From positions 186,001 through 250,000 of the forward strand of contig NZ_JAJGNJ010000005.1 of assembly GCF_020781835.1 (NCBI RefSeq): a stretch of DNA of 64,000 nucleotides, given 5' to 3'. The notes under the pieces are model-generated. The model ran no database searches and was not told the DNA's origin. It saw only the letters and a list, made by a program, of their open reading frames with translations. Positions 16,623 through 24,833 of this stretch are shown here, piece by piece. Made by a program: the position numbers and the translations under genes. Position 1 is the stretch's first letter. The number at the start of each line of letters is the position of its first letter. The DNA comes from Microbacterium testaceum (lineage in GTDB: Bacteria; Actinomycetota; Actinomycetes; Actinomycetales; Microbacteriaceae).

Positions 16623-17681
16623 ATGACCCCCGGAATCGTCCCCCCGTTCCTGCTCGACCGCCTCGCCGCCACCGATGACCCCCGCCTCGCGCGCGCGGCC
16701 GCCGCGGCGCGCAAGACCCTCGCCGTTCCCCGTCCCGAGCGCCGGGCCCGCACGCGCCTCCGGCTCTCCATCGACGCCGGTGCTCTCGTCGCCGAGACGG
16801 CACCCGCACCGGACCGCGTCATCTCTGACGCCGGCAACACCGAGCGCTTGCCCGGCCGTCGCGTGCGCACCGAAGACGACGGCCCCACGGGAGACCGTGC
16901 CGTCGACGAGGCGTACGACGGCCTGGGTGCGACGTACGACCTGTTCTGGGATGCGTTCGTCCGCGACGGCATCGACGGCGCGGGCGGCTCGCTGCTGGCG
17001 ACGGTGCACTTCGGCGACGACTACGACAACGCCTTCTGGAACGGCGAACGCATGGTGTTCGGCGACGGCGACGGCGAGGTGTTCACCGGCTTCACGCGCT
17101 CGCTGAGCGTCATCGCGCACGAGCTCGGGCACGGTGTCACCGAGGCGTCCGGCGGCCTCGAGTACCAGGGGCAGTCCGGTGCGCTCAACGAGTCGCTCTC
17201 CGACGTCTTCGGCGCACTGGCCGAACAGCATGCGCGGGGCCAGCGGGCCGATGAGGCGAGCTGGCTCATCGGGGCCGGCATCTTCGCCGACGCGGTGCAG
17301 GGCGTCGCGCTGCGGTCCATGTCGGCACCCGGGACCGCGTACGACGACGACGTGCTCGGCACGGACCCGCAGCCCGGGCACATGCGCGACTACGTCGAGA
17401 CCGCGGACGACAACGGCGGTGTGCACATCAACTCCGGCATCCCCAACCGGGCGTTCCACCTCTTGGCGACACGGCTGGGCGGGTTCGCCTGGGAGCGGGC
17501 CGGGCTGATCTGGTATCGCACACTGACCTCGGGGACGCTGTCGACCACCGCCGACTTCGCCGCGTTCGCCGCCGCCACACGTGCCGTCGCGGCGGCGGAG
17601 TACGGTGAGAAGTCGGAGGAGGTCGACGCCGTCCGCGCCGCGTGGGCAGAGGTGGGCGTCGCGGAGGATGCCACGAGCTGA
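16623..17681 (+). CDS. Protealysin-like M4 family zinc metalloprotease
   Basis: A 352-residue thermolysin-family protease. The active site HELGHGVTE starts at His166, with Glu167 as catalytic base, and NESLSDVFG supplies the third zinc ligand Glu190, 24 residues after the first His as in thermolysin. NNGGVHINSGIPNRAFHL contains the substrate-binding and proton-donor region. There is no signal peptide. Instead the short N-terminus contains PPFLLDRLA, which resembles the small PPL-type propeptide of protealysins, a clade that is often not secreted. The next gene encodes an emfourin-like inhibitor overlapping by 14 nt, as in known protealysin operons. The physiological substrate is unknown. Confidence 0.92.
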   Translation: MTPGIVPPFLLDRLAATDDPRLARAAAAARKTLAVPRPERRARTRLRLSIDAGALVAETAPAPDRVISDAGNTERLPGRRVRTEDDGPTGDRAVDEAYDGLGATYDLFWDAFVRDGIDGAGGSLLATVHFGDDYDNAFWNGERMVFGDGDGEVFTGFTRSLSVIAHELGHGVTEASGGLEYQGQSGALNESLSDVFGALAEQHARGQRADEASWLIGAGIFADAVQGVALRSMSAPGTAYDDDVLGTDPQPGHMRDYVETADDNGGVHINSGIPNRAFHLLATRLGGFAWERAGLIWYRTLTSGTLSTTADFAAFAAATRAVAAAEYGEKSEEVDAVRAAWAEVGVAEDATS

Positions 17682-17988
17682 AGGCCCGGACGACGCGGAG
17701 CTCGCGGTCCTCGTCGTGCGCTCCGGCGGCATCGCCGGTCTGTCGCGGCAGTGGCGGGCCCAGCCTCCGCCCGAGCGGGCGCCGCAGTGGCGGTCGCTCA
17801 TCGATCAGTGCACGTGGGATGCCCCTCCCCCGCCATCGACGGGGGCCGACCGCTACCAGTGGCGCATCGAGGTGCACGAACGAGGCACCGCGGTGCATCG
17901 GGCGCGGCTGGCAGACGCGCAGATCGAGGGCCCGTGGCGCACGCTCGTGGACGAAGTCCGCCGAGCGGCTGACCCGCGCGTCGACTGA
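17668..17988 (+). CDS. Emfourin-like protealysin inhibitor
   Basis: A 106-residue protein. Its core AVLVVRSGGIAGLSRQWRAQ (13-32) matches the opening of emfourin, the M4-protease inhibitor described from Serratia, in which a V-x-R-S/T-G-G-F/I-A-G stretch is conserved. A second strand pair DRYQWRIEVHERGTAVHRARLADAQIEGPWRTLVDEVRR also fits the small inhibitor. The ATG at 17668 lies within the 3' end of the protease gene (14-nt overlap), so the two are co-expressed, consistent with an inhibitor guarding a cytosolic protease. A start further upstream inside the protease gene is possible but less likely. Identification rests on remembered family features and on context. Confidence 0.78.
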   Translation: MPRAEGPDDAELAVLVVRSGGIAGLSRQWRAQPPPERAPQWRSLIDQCTWDAPPPPSTGADRYQWRIEVHERGTAVHRARLADAQIEGPWRTLVDEVRRAADPRVD

Positions 17989-18040
17989 ACGCCGCCGAAC
18001 GCGAGGCCACAGGCGCCGGGACGCGGAAGGGAGCCCCGCG

Positions 18041-18661
18041 TCAGCCGAACAGCTTTCGACGCTTCTTCTTCGAGGGGATGCTCTTCTGCAGATAGACCAC
18101 GCCGAGCCAGCGACCGAACTTGAAGCCGACCCGCCCCATTCTGCCCACCTCGGTGAACCCGAGCTTCTCGTGCAGCGCGATCGAGGCATCCGCCCCCTTG
18201 TCGCTGATGGCCGCGACCATCTCGCGGATGCCCTTCTGGGCGCACGCGTCGATGAGGGCCTCCAGCAGCGCACGCCCCAGCCCCTTGCCCGAAGCCGCTT
18301 GTCCGAGGTAGATCGAGTTCTCGACCGTGTAGCGGTACGCCGACTTCGACTGCCAGGGCTGCACGAGCGCGTATCCGAGGATCTGCCCGCTGGGAGCCTC
18401 CGCGACGAGGAAGGGAAGCTCCAGCTTCTGCAGTGTGGCGAACTTCTCGCGCCACTTCGCGATCGACCAGGCCTTCTCGTCGAAGGTCACGACCGAGTTG
18501 CGCACGTAGTAGTTGTAGATCTCGCGGATGTCGGGGATGTCGGCTTCGATGGCCGGTCGGATCTCGTACGAGAACGGCCGCTCCGGCGCGGAGGTGCGCC
18601 GCAGATGCAGCGGTAGCCGCCGCCGACTCTTCTCGTACTCCTCTTCCAGCACGAACGCCAC
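18041..18661 (-). CDS. GNAT-family N-acetyltransferase (phosphinothricin-acetyltransferase-like)
   Basis: A protein of about 206 residues. After a basic, charged N-terminal segment of about 35 residues comes a GNAT domain: IRPAIEADIPDIREIYNYYVRNSVVTFDE, where I-Y-N-x-x-V is the typical opening of the Pat/MnaT group, LGYALVQPWQSKSAYRYTVENSIYL (strand 4), the acetyl-CoA loop AASGKGLGRALLEALI, and ALHEKLGFTEVGRMGRVGFKFGRWLGVVYLQKSI. Members acetylate phosphinothricin, methionine sulfoximine or other small amines. The C-terminus is a Lys/Arg-rich tail (KKKRRKLFG). The GTG at 18661 is the longest plausible start and has no clear ribosome binding site; a GTG at 18652 is an alternative. Confidence 0.85.
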   Translation of the reverse strand: MAFVLEEEYEKSRRRLPLHLRRTSAPERPFSYEIRPAIEADIPDIREIYNYYVRNSVVTFDEKAWSIAKWREKFATLQKLELPFLVAEAPSGQILGYALVQPWQSKSAYRYTVENSIYLGQAASGKGLGRALLEALIDACAQKGIREMVAAISDKGADASIALHEKLGFTEVGRMGRVGFKFGRWLGVVYLQKSIPSKKKRRKLFG

Positions 18662-18740
18662 TCTACGGGGCGACCGTTTCGGCCATGTGACCGCGCCCCA
18701 CGGCGGGCGGGAGCCGCGGGATCGCGGCGCACTCGGCCGC

Positions 18741-19427
18741 TCAGGCCGGAAGCCGCCAGTCCACCGGCGCCGCGCCCTGCCCCTCGAGCAGCGCATTGAC
18801 GCGCGAGAAGGGGCGGGAGCCGAAGAATCCCCGACTCGCCGACAGCGGCGAGGGGTGCGCGGAGGCCACGATGGCGGTCTGGGCGAGAAGGGGCGTGAGG
18901 TGCGCGGCATCCCTTCCCCAGAGCACGGCGACGAGGGGCGCCGTCCGCGCCACGAGGCTGCGGATCGCGTGCTCGGTGACGCGTTCCCACCCCCAGCCCC
19001 GGTGGGAGGCGGGAGCGCCCGGAGCGACGGTCAGCACCCTGTTGAGCAGCATGACGCCCTGCTCCGACCAGGCGGACAGGTCGCCGTGCGGCGCGGGAGG
19101 GATGCCGAGGTCGTCCGACAGTTCGCGGTAGATGTTCGCCAGGCTCCGCGGCAGCGGTCGAACATGCGGATCCACCGCGAAGGACAGTCCGATCGGGTGT
19201 CCGGGGGTCGGGTAGGGGTCCTGGCCCACGATCAGCACGCGCACCGCATCGATCGGCGTGCGGAAGGCCCGGAGCACCTGATCACCCGCGGGCAGGTACG
19301 GCTTCCCCTCGCTCCGGAGCCGGTCGCCGATGGCGGCGATGTCACCGGCGACAGGCGTCAGCGGCTCGACCCAGGAGGCGTCGATGAGTCCCGCGTCGGC
19401 GAGCTCGGCGAGGGACCTCCCCGTCAC
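18741..19427 (-). CDS. ung: Uracil-DNA glycosylase
   Basis: A 228-residue family 1 uracil-DNA glycosylase. The water-activating loop [11 protein letters not shown] has the catalytic Asp70; [11 protein letters not shown] and the DNA-intercalating loop [14 protein letters not shown] with the catalytic His are intact. It removes uracil from DNA as the first step of base-excision repair. The GTG at 19427 was preferred because it overlaps the stop of the upstream phosphoribosyltransferase gene (GTGA) and gives the expected length. Confidence 0.96.
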   Translation of the reverse strand: MTGRSLAELADAGLIDASWVEPLTPVAGDIAAIGDRLRSEGKPYLPAGDQVLRAFRTPIDAVRVLIVGQDPYPTPGHPIGLSFAVDPHVRPLPRSLANIYRELSDDLGIPPAPHGDLSAWSEQGVMLLNRVLTVAPGAPASHRGWGWERVTEHAIRSLVARTAPLVAVLWGRDAAHLTPLLAQTAIVASAHPSPLSASRGFFGSRPFSRVNALLEGQGAAPVDWRLPA

Positions 19428-19918
19428 GCGGCGTCTTCCTCCTGGACAGACCCCTGGGAGGACCAGGGGAAGTCGATCCACAGCGACGTGTTCTTCCACG
19501 AGTAGTCGGGGACGATCACGGTGGTCGGCTTCGTGTAGATGACGGCCGAGCGGGCCTCGGCACCGTGGCGGTCCAGCAGCGTGACGGCGAGATCGAGGGT
19601 GCGGCCACTGTCGGCCACGTCATCCACCAGCAGCACGCGCCTGCCCTTCAGGTACGACAGGTCCAGCGCGGGCGGCAGCACCTCCGGCGCGTCCAGCACC
19701 GTGCCGACGCCGGTGTAGAACTCGACGTTCAGCGCGCCGCAGTTCTTCACCCCGAGCCCGTACGCGATCGCGCCACCCGGAAGCAGCCCGCCGCGGGCGA
19801 TCGCGACGACCACCTCGGGGTGGAACCCGTCCGCGACGATCGCGCGCGAGATGTCGCGGGTGGCGACGCCGAAGGCGTCCCAGGTCAGTCGTTCGCGCTC
19901 GTCGGTCGTCTCCGCCAC
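19424..19918 (-). CDS. Purine-type phosphoribosyltransferase
   Basis: A 164-residue type I phosphoribosyltransferase. The PRPP-binding motif is [12 protein letters not shown], preceded by [21 protein letters not shown] and the flexible-loop region. It resembles the Xpt/Gpt-like hypoxanthine/xanthine-guanine enzymes found in actinobacteria, but base specificity is not clear from sequence. It would salvage a purine base to its nucleotide. The GTG at 19918 has GAGAGGGG at a good distance and yields the normal length. A TAGGGT at 19947-19952 could be the -10. ung follows with a 4-nt overlap. Confidence 0.83.
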   Translation of the reverse strand: MAETTDERERLTWDAFGVATRDISRAIVADGFHPEVVVAIARGGLLPGGAIAYGLGVKNCGALNVEFYTGVGTVLDAPEVLPPALDLSYLKGRRVLLVDDVADSGRTLDLAVTLLDRHGAEARSAVIYTKPTTVIVPDYSWKNTSLWIDFPWSSQGSVQEEDAA

Positions 19919-19984
19919 GCGGATCCCCTCTCTTCGTGTGTCTTTCACCCTAGGGTGTCTCCGGCATGCCGCCCGGCGCGGTGC

Positions 19985-19990
19985 TAGCCT
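19985..19990 (+). promoter_or_regulatory. -10 element for leaderless MFS gene
   Basis: TAGCCT, six bases before the ATG at 19997; no Shine-Dalgarno. Confidence 0.6.
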
Positions 19991-19996
19991 CGCGCC

Positions 19997-21496
19997 ATGT
20001 CGCGTGCCTCGGGCGCGGTCGACCGGGTGCGCGGGTCCGCGCTCGGGGTGACCGCGGGACTCATCGGATGGTTCGTGCTGGTGGAGCTCGCCAGCGGCAT
20101 CCTGCAGGGGTACTACGTGCCGCTGCTCCCCGACATCGTCGTCCACCTCGGCATCCGCGACGCCGACGTCAACTGGTTCGAGGCCGCTCAGCTGCTGCTC
20201 TCCGCCCTCGTGCTGCCCGTGCTCGCCAAGCTCGGCGACATGTTCGGGCACAAACGCATCCTGCTGATCTCGGCCGTCGCGACCGCGGCGGCCAGCTGGT
20301 GGCTGGTGTTCGCGGACACGTTTCCGACGTTCCTGATCGCGTGGGCCCTGCAGGGCTTCTACGTCGTCTGGCTGCCGCTGGAGATCGCGCTCATCTTCGA
20401 CCGCGGACGCCGGCAGAGTCGCGGCGTCTCGCAGACCCGCCGCGCCGCCGGGCTCCTGGTGGTGGGCCTGCAGGCCGGAGCGATCGTCGGGGCACTCGCC
20501 GCGGGACGCCTGTTCGCCGCCACCGGCGGGGACCTGCGACTCGCGCTCACGGTCCCCGCGATCGCCATCACCCTGGTGTGCGCGGTGATCTGGCTGGGGG
20601 TGCCCGAGTCGGAGCGGATGCCGGGCGCTCGGCGCCTCGACGTCGGCGGGTTCGTGCTGCTCGCCGGGGCCTTGCTGTGCGTGACCGGCGCACTGTCGTT
20701 CGTGAGGCTGCCGGCTGGGCCCGGCCCCGCGGTGATCGTGCCCCTCCTCGTGCTCGGGGCGATCCTGCTCGTCGTGTTCGTCCGCTTCGAGCTCGGACGC
20801 CCCGACCCCGCGGTCGACATCCGGGTGCTGCGTCGTCCCGAGATGTGGCCGGTCCAGATGACCTCGTTCCTCGTGGGCATCAGCCTGCTCGGCGCGCAGG
20901 GACCGCTCGCGACCTACGCCGGGACCGACCGGTCCCTCGGCTACGGGCTGGGGCTGGATGCCACCGACCGCTCCAACGTCATCGGGGTGTACCTCGTGTC
21001 GCTCATCGTGGGTGCGGTTCTGTTCGCCGTGACCTCGCGCCGGGCGAGCCCGCGCGCCGTGTTGATCGGCGCCGCGGCGCTCGTGGGCGCCGGGTATCTT
21101 CTGCTGGTCCCCTTGCACACCGAGCTGTGGGAGGTGCTCCTGTGCCTCGCGATCGCCGGCCTCGGGTCGGGCGCTCTCGTGGCGGCGATGCCGGCCGCCG
21201 CCGCAGCCGCCGCGCCGCGCGGCCAGACGGGTGTGGCATCCGCCCTGACGAACACCACCAAGACGGTCGGCGGCACGATGTCGTCGGCGGTGTTCGGGGT
21301 CGTGCTCGCCGGGGGTGCGGGTGCCGCCGTCGCGGCCACGGCCGCACCGCTGGCCGGTTACATCGCCGTCTGGTCGATCTGCGCCGCCGGCGGATTCCTC
21401 GCGGCGGTCCTGCTGCTGTTCGTGCCGAAGGTCGCTTTCGCGGACACCGCCGAGGAGGAGGCGGCGGCGGGTGCCGCGCGTGGCGACATCGCGTGA
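19997..21496 (+). CDS. MFS transporter (DHA2-like, 14 helices)
   Basis: A 499-residue polytopic protein with about 14 hydrophobic segments. The MFS motif A region reads LAKLGDMFGHKRILL in the 2-3 loop, and later LVVGLQAGAIVGALAAGRLF resembles the antiporter motif C region of drug exporters. TDRSLGYGLGLDATD forms a long extracytoplasmic loop. These features fit the drug:H+ antiporter-2 type of exporter, but no substrate can be named. It is divergent from the phosphoribosyltransferase gene and is transcribed alone with an apparently leaderless mRNA. Confidence 0.88.
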   Translation: MSRASGAVDRVRGSALGVTAGLIGWFVLVELASGILQGYYVPLLPDIVVHLGIRDADVNWFEAAQLLLSALVLPVLAKLGDMFGHKRILLISAVATAAASWWLVFADTFPTFLIAWALQGFYVVWLPLEIALIFDRGRRQSRGVSQTRRAAGLLVVGLQAGAIVGALAAGRLFAATGGDLRLALTVPAIAITLVCAVIWLGVPESERMPGARRLDVGGFVLLAGALLCVTGALSFVRLPAGPGPAVIVPLLVLGAILLVVFVRFELGRPDPAVDIRVLRRPEMWPVQMTSFLVGISLLGAQGPLATYAGTDRSLGYGLGLDATDRSNVIGVYLVSLIVGAVLFAVTSRRASPRAVLIGAAALVGAGYLLLVPLHTELWEVLLCLAIAGLGSGALVAAMPAAAAAAAPRGQTGVASALTNTTKTVGGTMSSAVFGVVLAGGAGAAVAATAAPLAGYIAVWSICAAGGFLAAVLLLFVPKVAFADTAEEEAAAGAARGDIA

Positions 21497-21590
21497 ACCG
21501 TGACCGCGCGCTACCGGACCCCTCGCGGGGCTCCGGAGCCCGCCCCGGGACAGCGCTCTGCGGGGTGCCGCGGGCGGAAGCGTCCCGCCC

Positions 21591-22373
21591 TCAGTCCGCC
21601 GCGCCGCGCACGCGCAACGGCCCGCGCGCGAGCAGATGCTGGGCGGACTGCGCCACGGGGCGGACCGTCACGAGGTCGAGGTTGACGTGCCCGGGAGCGT
21701 CGACCGCGTAGGCGATCACGTCGGCGACGTCTTCGGCCAGCAACGGCGCCTCCACGCCCTCGTACAGCTTCTCGGTGCCCGCGCGGTCGCCACCGAGACG
21801 GTTGAGCGTGAACTCCTCGGTGCGCACCATGCCGGGAGCGATCTCGATGACCCGCAACGGCTCGCCGTTGAGTTCCTGGCGGAGCGCCGCGACGAGCATC
21901 GACTCCCCCGCTTTCGCGGCGTTGTAGCCGGCGCCGCCCGGGTAGGCCACCTGAGCGGCGGTCGAGGTGACGAACAGCAGGTCGGCGTGGCCTGCCCGCT
22001 CGGCCGCACGGCGAAGGAGCGGGAGGAGGGATGCCACGAGCCGTTGCGACGACAGGATGTTGGCCTCGAACATCCACCGCCACTGCTCGGGGTCGCCGTC
22101 TTCTACGCGGTCGGTCCCGCGCGCGCCGCCCGCGACGTGCACGAGGGCGTCGACGCCGCCGGTCTCCTCGAGCCAGGCGGCGAGGCCCGCGACCGCGTCT
22201 GCGTCGGTGAGGTCGGCGGCGTGCGCCACGACGCCCGTCTCGGCCTCGAGCGCGGCGAGCCGCTCCGCGCGGCGGGCCACCCCCACGACCTCCCAGCCGC
22301 GCGCACGCAGCTCCCGCGCGGTCGCTTCGCCGATCCCCGAACTCGCCCCGGTCACCACAGCACGTCTCGTCAT
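21591..22373 (-). CDS. Classical SDR-family oxidoreductase
   Basis: A 260-residue short-chain dehydrogenase. The cofactor motif TGASSGIGEATA, the downstream Arg pair VARRAERL (NADP preference), the HVAGG version of the N-x-A-G motif, catalytic Ser in VTSTAAQ, and YNAAKAG with the catalytic Tyr and Lys are all present. MVRTEEFTL after the active site and general similarity suggest the YdfG/serine-3-dehydrogenase-like group. The substrate is unknown. The ATG at 22373 has TAGCGT seven bases upstream and no Shine-Dalgarno. It is divergent from metY, with only about 147 bp between. Confidence 0.9.
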   Translation of the reverse strand: MTRRAVVTGASSGIGEATARELRARGWEVVGVARRAERLAALEAETGVVAHAADLTDADAVAGLAAWLEETGGVDALVHVAGGARGTDRVEDGDPEQWRWMFEANILSSQRLVASLLPLLRRAAERAGHADLLFVTSTAAQVAYPGGAGYNAAKAGESMLVAALRQELNGEPLRVIEIAPGMVRTEEFTLNRLGGDRAGTEKLYEGVEAPLLAEDVADVIAYAVDAPGHVNLDLVTVRPVAQSAQHLLARGPLRVRGAAD

Positions 22374-22380
22374 GGCATCC

Positions 22381-22386
22381 ACGCTA
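22381..22386 (-). promoter_or_regulatory. -10 element for leaderless SDR gene
   Basis: TAGCGT on the minus strand, followed by GGATGCC and the ATG at 22373. Confidence 0.58.
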
Positions 22387-22520
22387 CCGGCGGGCGGCGG
22401 TACGGGCCGCGCCGCACGTTACGGCGCGTGTCCGCCCTGTTGTCGGCGCAGCGGGACGTCTCTACGCTCGCTGGAGGCCGTGGCATCCGTCGCGGTCCCC
22501 GAAGACCTTGAGGAGCAGCC

Positions 22521-23843
22521 GTGTCCGCACCCGAGAACTGGCGTTTCGAGACCAAGCAGATCCACACCGGCGCCCAGCCGGACCCGGTGACCAAGGCTCG
22601 TGCGACCCCGATCTACCAGACCACGTCGTACGTGTTCGACAACGCCGATCACGCCGCGAACCTCTTCGCGCTGGCGGAGTTCGGCAACATCTACACCCGC
22701 ATCCAGAACCCCACGCAGGACGTCGTCGAGCAGCGCATCGCCGCGCTGGAGGGGGGCACCGGAGCCCTCCTGGTCGCCAGCGGCCAGGCGGCGGAGACCT
22801 TCGCGGTGCTGAACATCGCGCAGGCGGGCGACCACATCGTCTCGTCGAGCTCGATCTACGGCGGAACGTACAACCTGTTCAAGTACACCCTCGCCAAGCT
22901 GGGCATCGAGACGACGTTCGTCGAGAACCAGGACGACCCCGAGGCGTGGCGCGCGGCGGTCCGCCCCAACACGAAGCTCTTCTTCGCCGAGACCATCGGC
23001 AACCCGAAGATCAACGTGCTGGACATCCGCACCGTCGCCGACGTGGCGCACGAGAACGGCGTGCCGCTCATCGTGGACAACACGATCGCGACGCCCTACC
23101 TCATCCGCCCCTTCGAGCACGGCGCCGACATCGTCATCCACTCGGCGACGAAGTTCATCGGCGGCCACGGTACGACCATCGGTGGTGTCATCGTCGACGG
23201 CGGCTCGTTCGCCTGGTCGGAGAACGTCGAGAAGTTCCCCGGCCTCACCGAGCCTGACCCCTCCTACCACGGCGCCAGCTACACCACGGCGGTCGGCGAC
23301 GGCCTGGCGTACATCATCAAGGCCCGCGTGCAGCTGCTGCGCGACCTGGGCGCCGCCATCTCGCCCCAGAGCGCGTGGCTGCTCATCCAGGGTCTGGAGA
23401 CACTGTCGCTGCGCATCGAGCGCCACGTGCAGAACGCCCAGGAGATCGCCGAGTGGCTCGAGGCGCACGACGACGTCGCGAGCGTGAACTACTCCGGCCT
23501 GCCCACCTCCCCGTGGTACGCCGCCGCGAACAACTACGCTCCCAAGGGCGTCGGTGCCGTGCTGTCGTTCGAGCTCAAGGGCGGGGTCGAAGCGGGCCGC
23601 GAGTTCGTCAACTCGCTGACGCTGTTCAGCCACCTCGCCAACATCGGCGACGTGCGCTCGCTCGTCATCCATCCCGCCTCCACGACGCACTCTCAGCTCA
23701 CGCCCGAACAGCAGCTGACCTCGGGTGTGACGCCCGGTCTGGTGCGTCTGTCGGTGGGTCTGGAGAACATCGACGACCTCAAGGCCGACCTCGACCAGGC
23801 CCTCGCCGCCGCGCGTCGCCTGTCCGAGGCCGCTCGCGCCTGA
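22521..23843 (+). CDS. metY: O-acetylhomoserine sulfhydrylase
   Basis: A 440-residue PLP enzyme of the Cys/Met metabolism family. It uses sulfide to turn O-acetylhomoserine into homocysteine. The long insert-containing form (ETKQIHTGAQPDPVTKARATPIYQTTSY at the start, AEFGNIYTRIQNPTQDV for the Y-x-R motif, HSATKFIGGHG with Schiff-base Lys211, and SLTLFSHLANIGDVRSLVIHPASTTH near the end) is diagnostic for MetY rather than MetB/MetC. The start is GTG 22521 with GAGGAG nine bases upstream. metX lies 1 kb downstream on the same strand with an SDR gene between on the opposite strand. No SAM or other methionine riboswitch was recognised upstream. Confidence 0.95.
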   Translation: MSAPENWRFETKQIHTGAQPDPVTKARATPIYQTTSYVFDNADHAANLFALAEFGNIYTRIQNPTQDVVEQRIAALEGGTGALLVASGQAAETFAVLNIAQAGDHIVSSSSIYGGTYNLFKYTLAKLGIETTFVENQDDPEAWRAAVRPNTKLFFAETIGNPKINVLDIRTVADVAHENGVPLIVDNTIATPYLIRPFEHGADIVIHSATKFIGGHGTTIGGVIVDGGSFAWSENVEKFPGLTEPDPSYHGASYTTAVGDGLAYIIKARVQLLRDLGAAISPQSAWLLIQGLETLSLRIERHVQNAQEIAEWLEAHDDVASVNYSGLPTSPWYAAANNYAPKGVGAVLSFELKGGVEAGREFVNSLTLFSHLANIGDVRSLVIHPASTTHSQLTPEQQLTSGVTPGLVRLSVGLENIDDLKADLDQALAAARRLSEAARA

Positions 23844-23850
23844 CCTGCTC

Positions 23851-23886
23851 CGACGCCCCGCCCCGGTCCGCCGGGTCGGGGCGTCG
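23851..23886 (+). terminator. GC-rich hairpin terminator after metY
   Basis: CGACGCCCCG (23851-23860) pairs perfectly with CGGGGCGTCG (23877-23886), with a further CCCGG/CCGGG pairing inside. It begins just after the metY stop. No T-tract follows, as is frequent in high-GC actinobacteria. Confidence 0.7.
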
Positions 23887-24039
23887 TCGCGTTCGCGTCC
23901 GTCGCGTGGGTCGCGACGGGAGGTGCTTCGGGCGACGGGAGAACCCCGCGACGGCGCAACCCCCTCCCCTGCCCGAACATCCTCCGCCCGCCGGGCCCGT
24001 GCCGCGGGCGTGAACCGATCCCGCGGGGCGGGCGGGGCG

Positions 24040-24738
24040 TCAGAGTCGCTGACGCGGCCGGAGGCTACCGAGGCCACCGTCCACGCCGAGCACCTGGCCC
24101 GTGACCCACGCGTTGGCCGGGTCGAGGAAGAACTCGACCGCCCGCGCGATGTCGTCGGGCTCGCCCAGGCGCCCCAGAGGGTGCATCGCCTCGGACACCT
24201 TGCGCGACGTGTCGCTCGCCGTGAGCCCCGCGGTCAGTCGGGTCTGCACGAGTCCCGGGGCGACGGCGTTGATGCGCAGTCGCTGCGACGCGTAGCTCGC
24301 CGCGGCCGACAGCGTCAGACCGATCACCCCGGCCTTGGCCGCGGCGATCGCATCGTGGTTGGCCAGCCCCGCGAGGGCAGCCGCCGACGACGTCAGCACC
24401 ACCGAGCCACCGCCGCGCAGGTGCTTGCCCGCCGCCCGCACCGCCGCGAAAGCGGTCGTGAGCGACGCCGCGACGATGCCCTCGTACTGCTCCCGAGAGG
24501 TCAGATGCGCCGGTTTGAGCAGCATGGACCCCGCGAACACCGCGATGCCGTCGAGATCCCCCGCCTCGGCCACGGCACGGTCGACGGCGTCGAAGTCGGT
24601 GGCATCCAGAATCACGTCCGGATCGATGACCGAGCGGTCGCGCGCCGTGGTGACGACGTGATGGCCCGCGTCGCGCAGGCGTCGGACGGTCGCCCCGCCG
24701 ATGTCGCTCGAGGCCGCGATGAGGAGGAAGTTCGCCAT
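24040..24738 (-). CDS. Atypical SDR-family protein lacking the catalytic Tyr
   Basis: A 232-residue protein with an overall SDR fold: a N-terminal beta-alpha unit IAASSDIGGATVRRL, the acidic DATDF, VFAGS in the N-x-A-G position, VVLTSSAAAL with a Ser, and INAVAPGLVQTRLTAGL plus PDDIARAVEFFLDPANAWVTGQVLGVDGG at the end. Two active-site features differ. The glycine motif is A-S-S-x-I-G rather than T-G-x-x-x-G, and the Y-x-x-x-K motif reads HDAIAAAKAG, with Ile in the Tyr place. The enzyme may still bind NAD(P), but normal SDR catalysis is doubtful. It lies between metY and metX on the opposite strand. The start is ATG 24738, with CATGAT six bases upstream. Confidence 0.82.
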   Translation of the reverse strand: MANFLLIAASSDIGGATVRRLRDAGHHVVTTARDRSVIDPDVILDATDFDAVDRAVAEAGDLDGIAVFAGSMLLKPAHLTSREQYEGIVAASLTTAFAAVRAAGKHLRGGGSVVLTSSAAALAGLANHDAIAAAKAGVIGLTLSAAASYASQRLRINAVAPGLVQTRLTAGLTASDTSRKVSEAMHPLGRLGEPDDIARAVEFFLDPANAWVTGQVLGVDGGLGSLRPRQRL

Positions 24739-24833
24739 GCCCCGATCATGCCCGCGCGTCCGGCGACGAACCGGGGCTGGACAAGCGCGTAACAGTCGCT
24801 TCGCGGGCCGTGCGACCCGGGAGAATGGATGCC

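Noticed and set aside
16623..17681. Truncated M4 protease that lost its signal peptide and large propeptide
   Set aside because: Length, short PPL-type propeptide and the neighbouring inhibitor fit the protealysin group, which normally lacks these parts.
22374..22520. SAM or other methionine riboswitch upstream of metY
   Set aside because: I looked for the conserved SAM-I, SAM-II and SAM-IV blocks and saw none. The leader appears ordinary.
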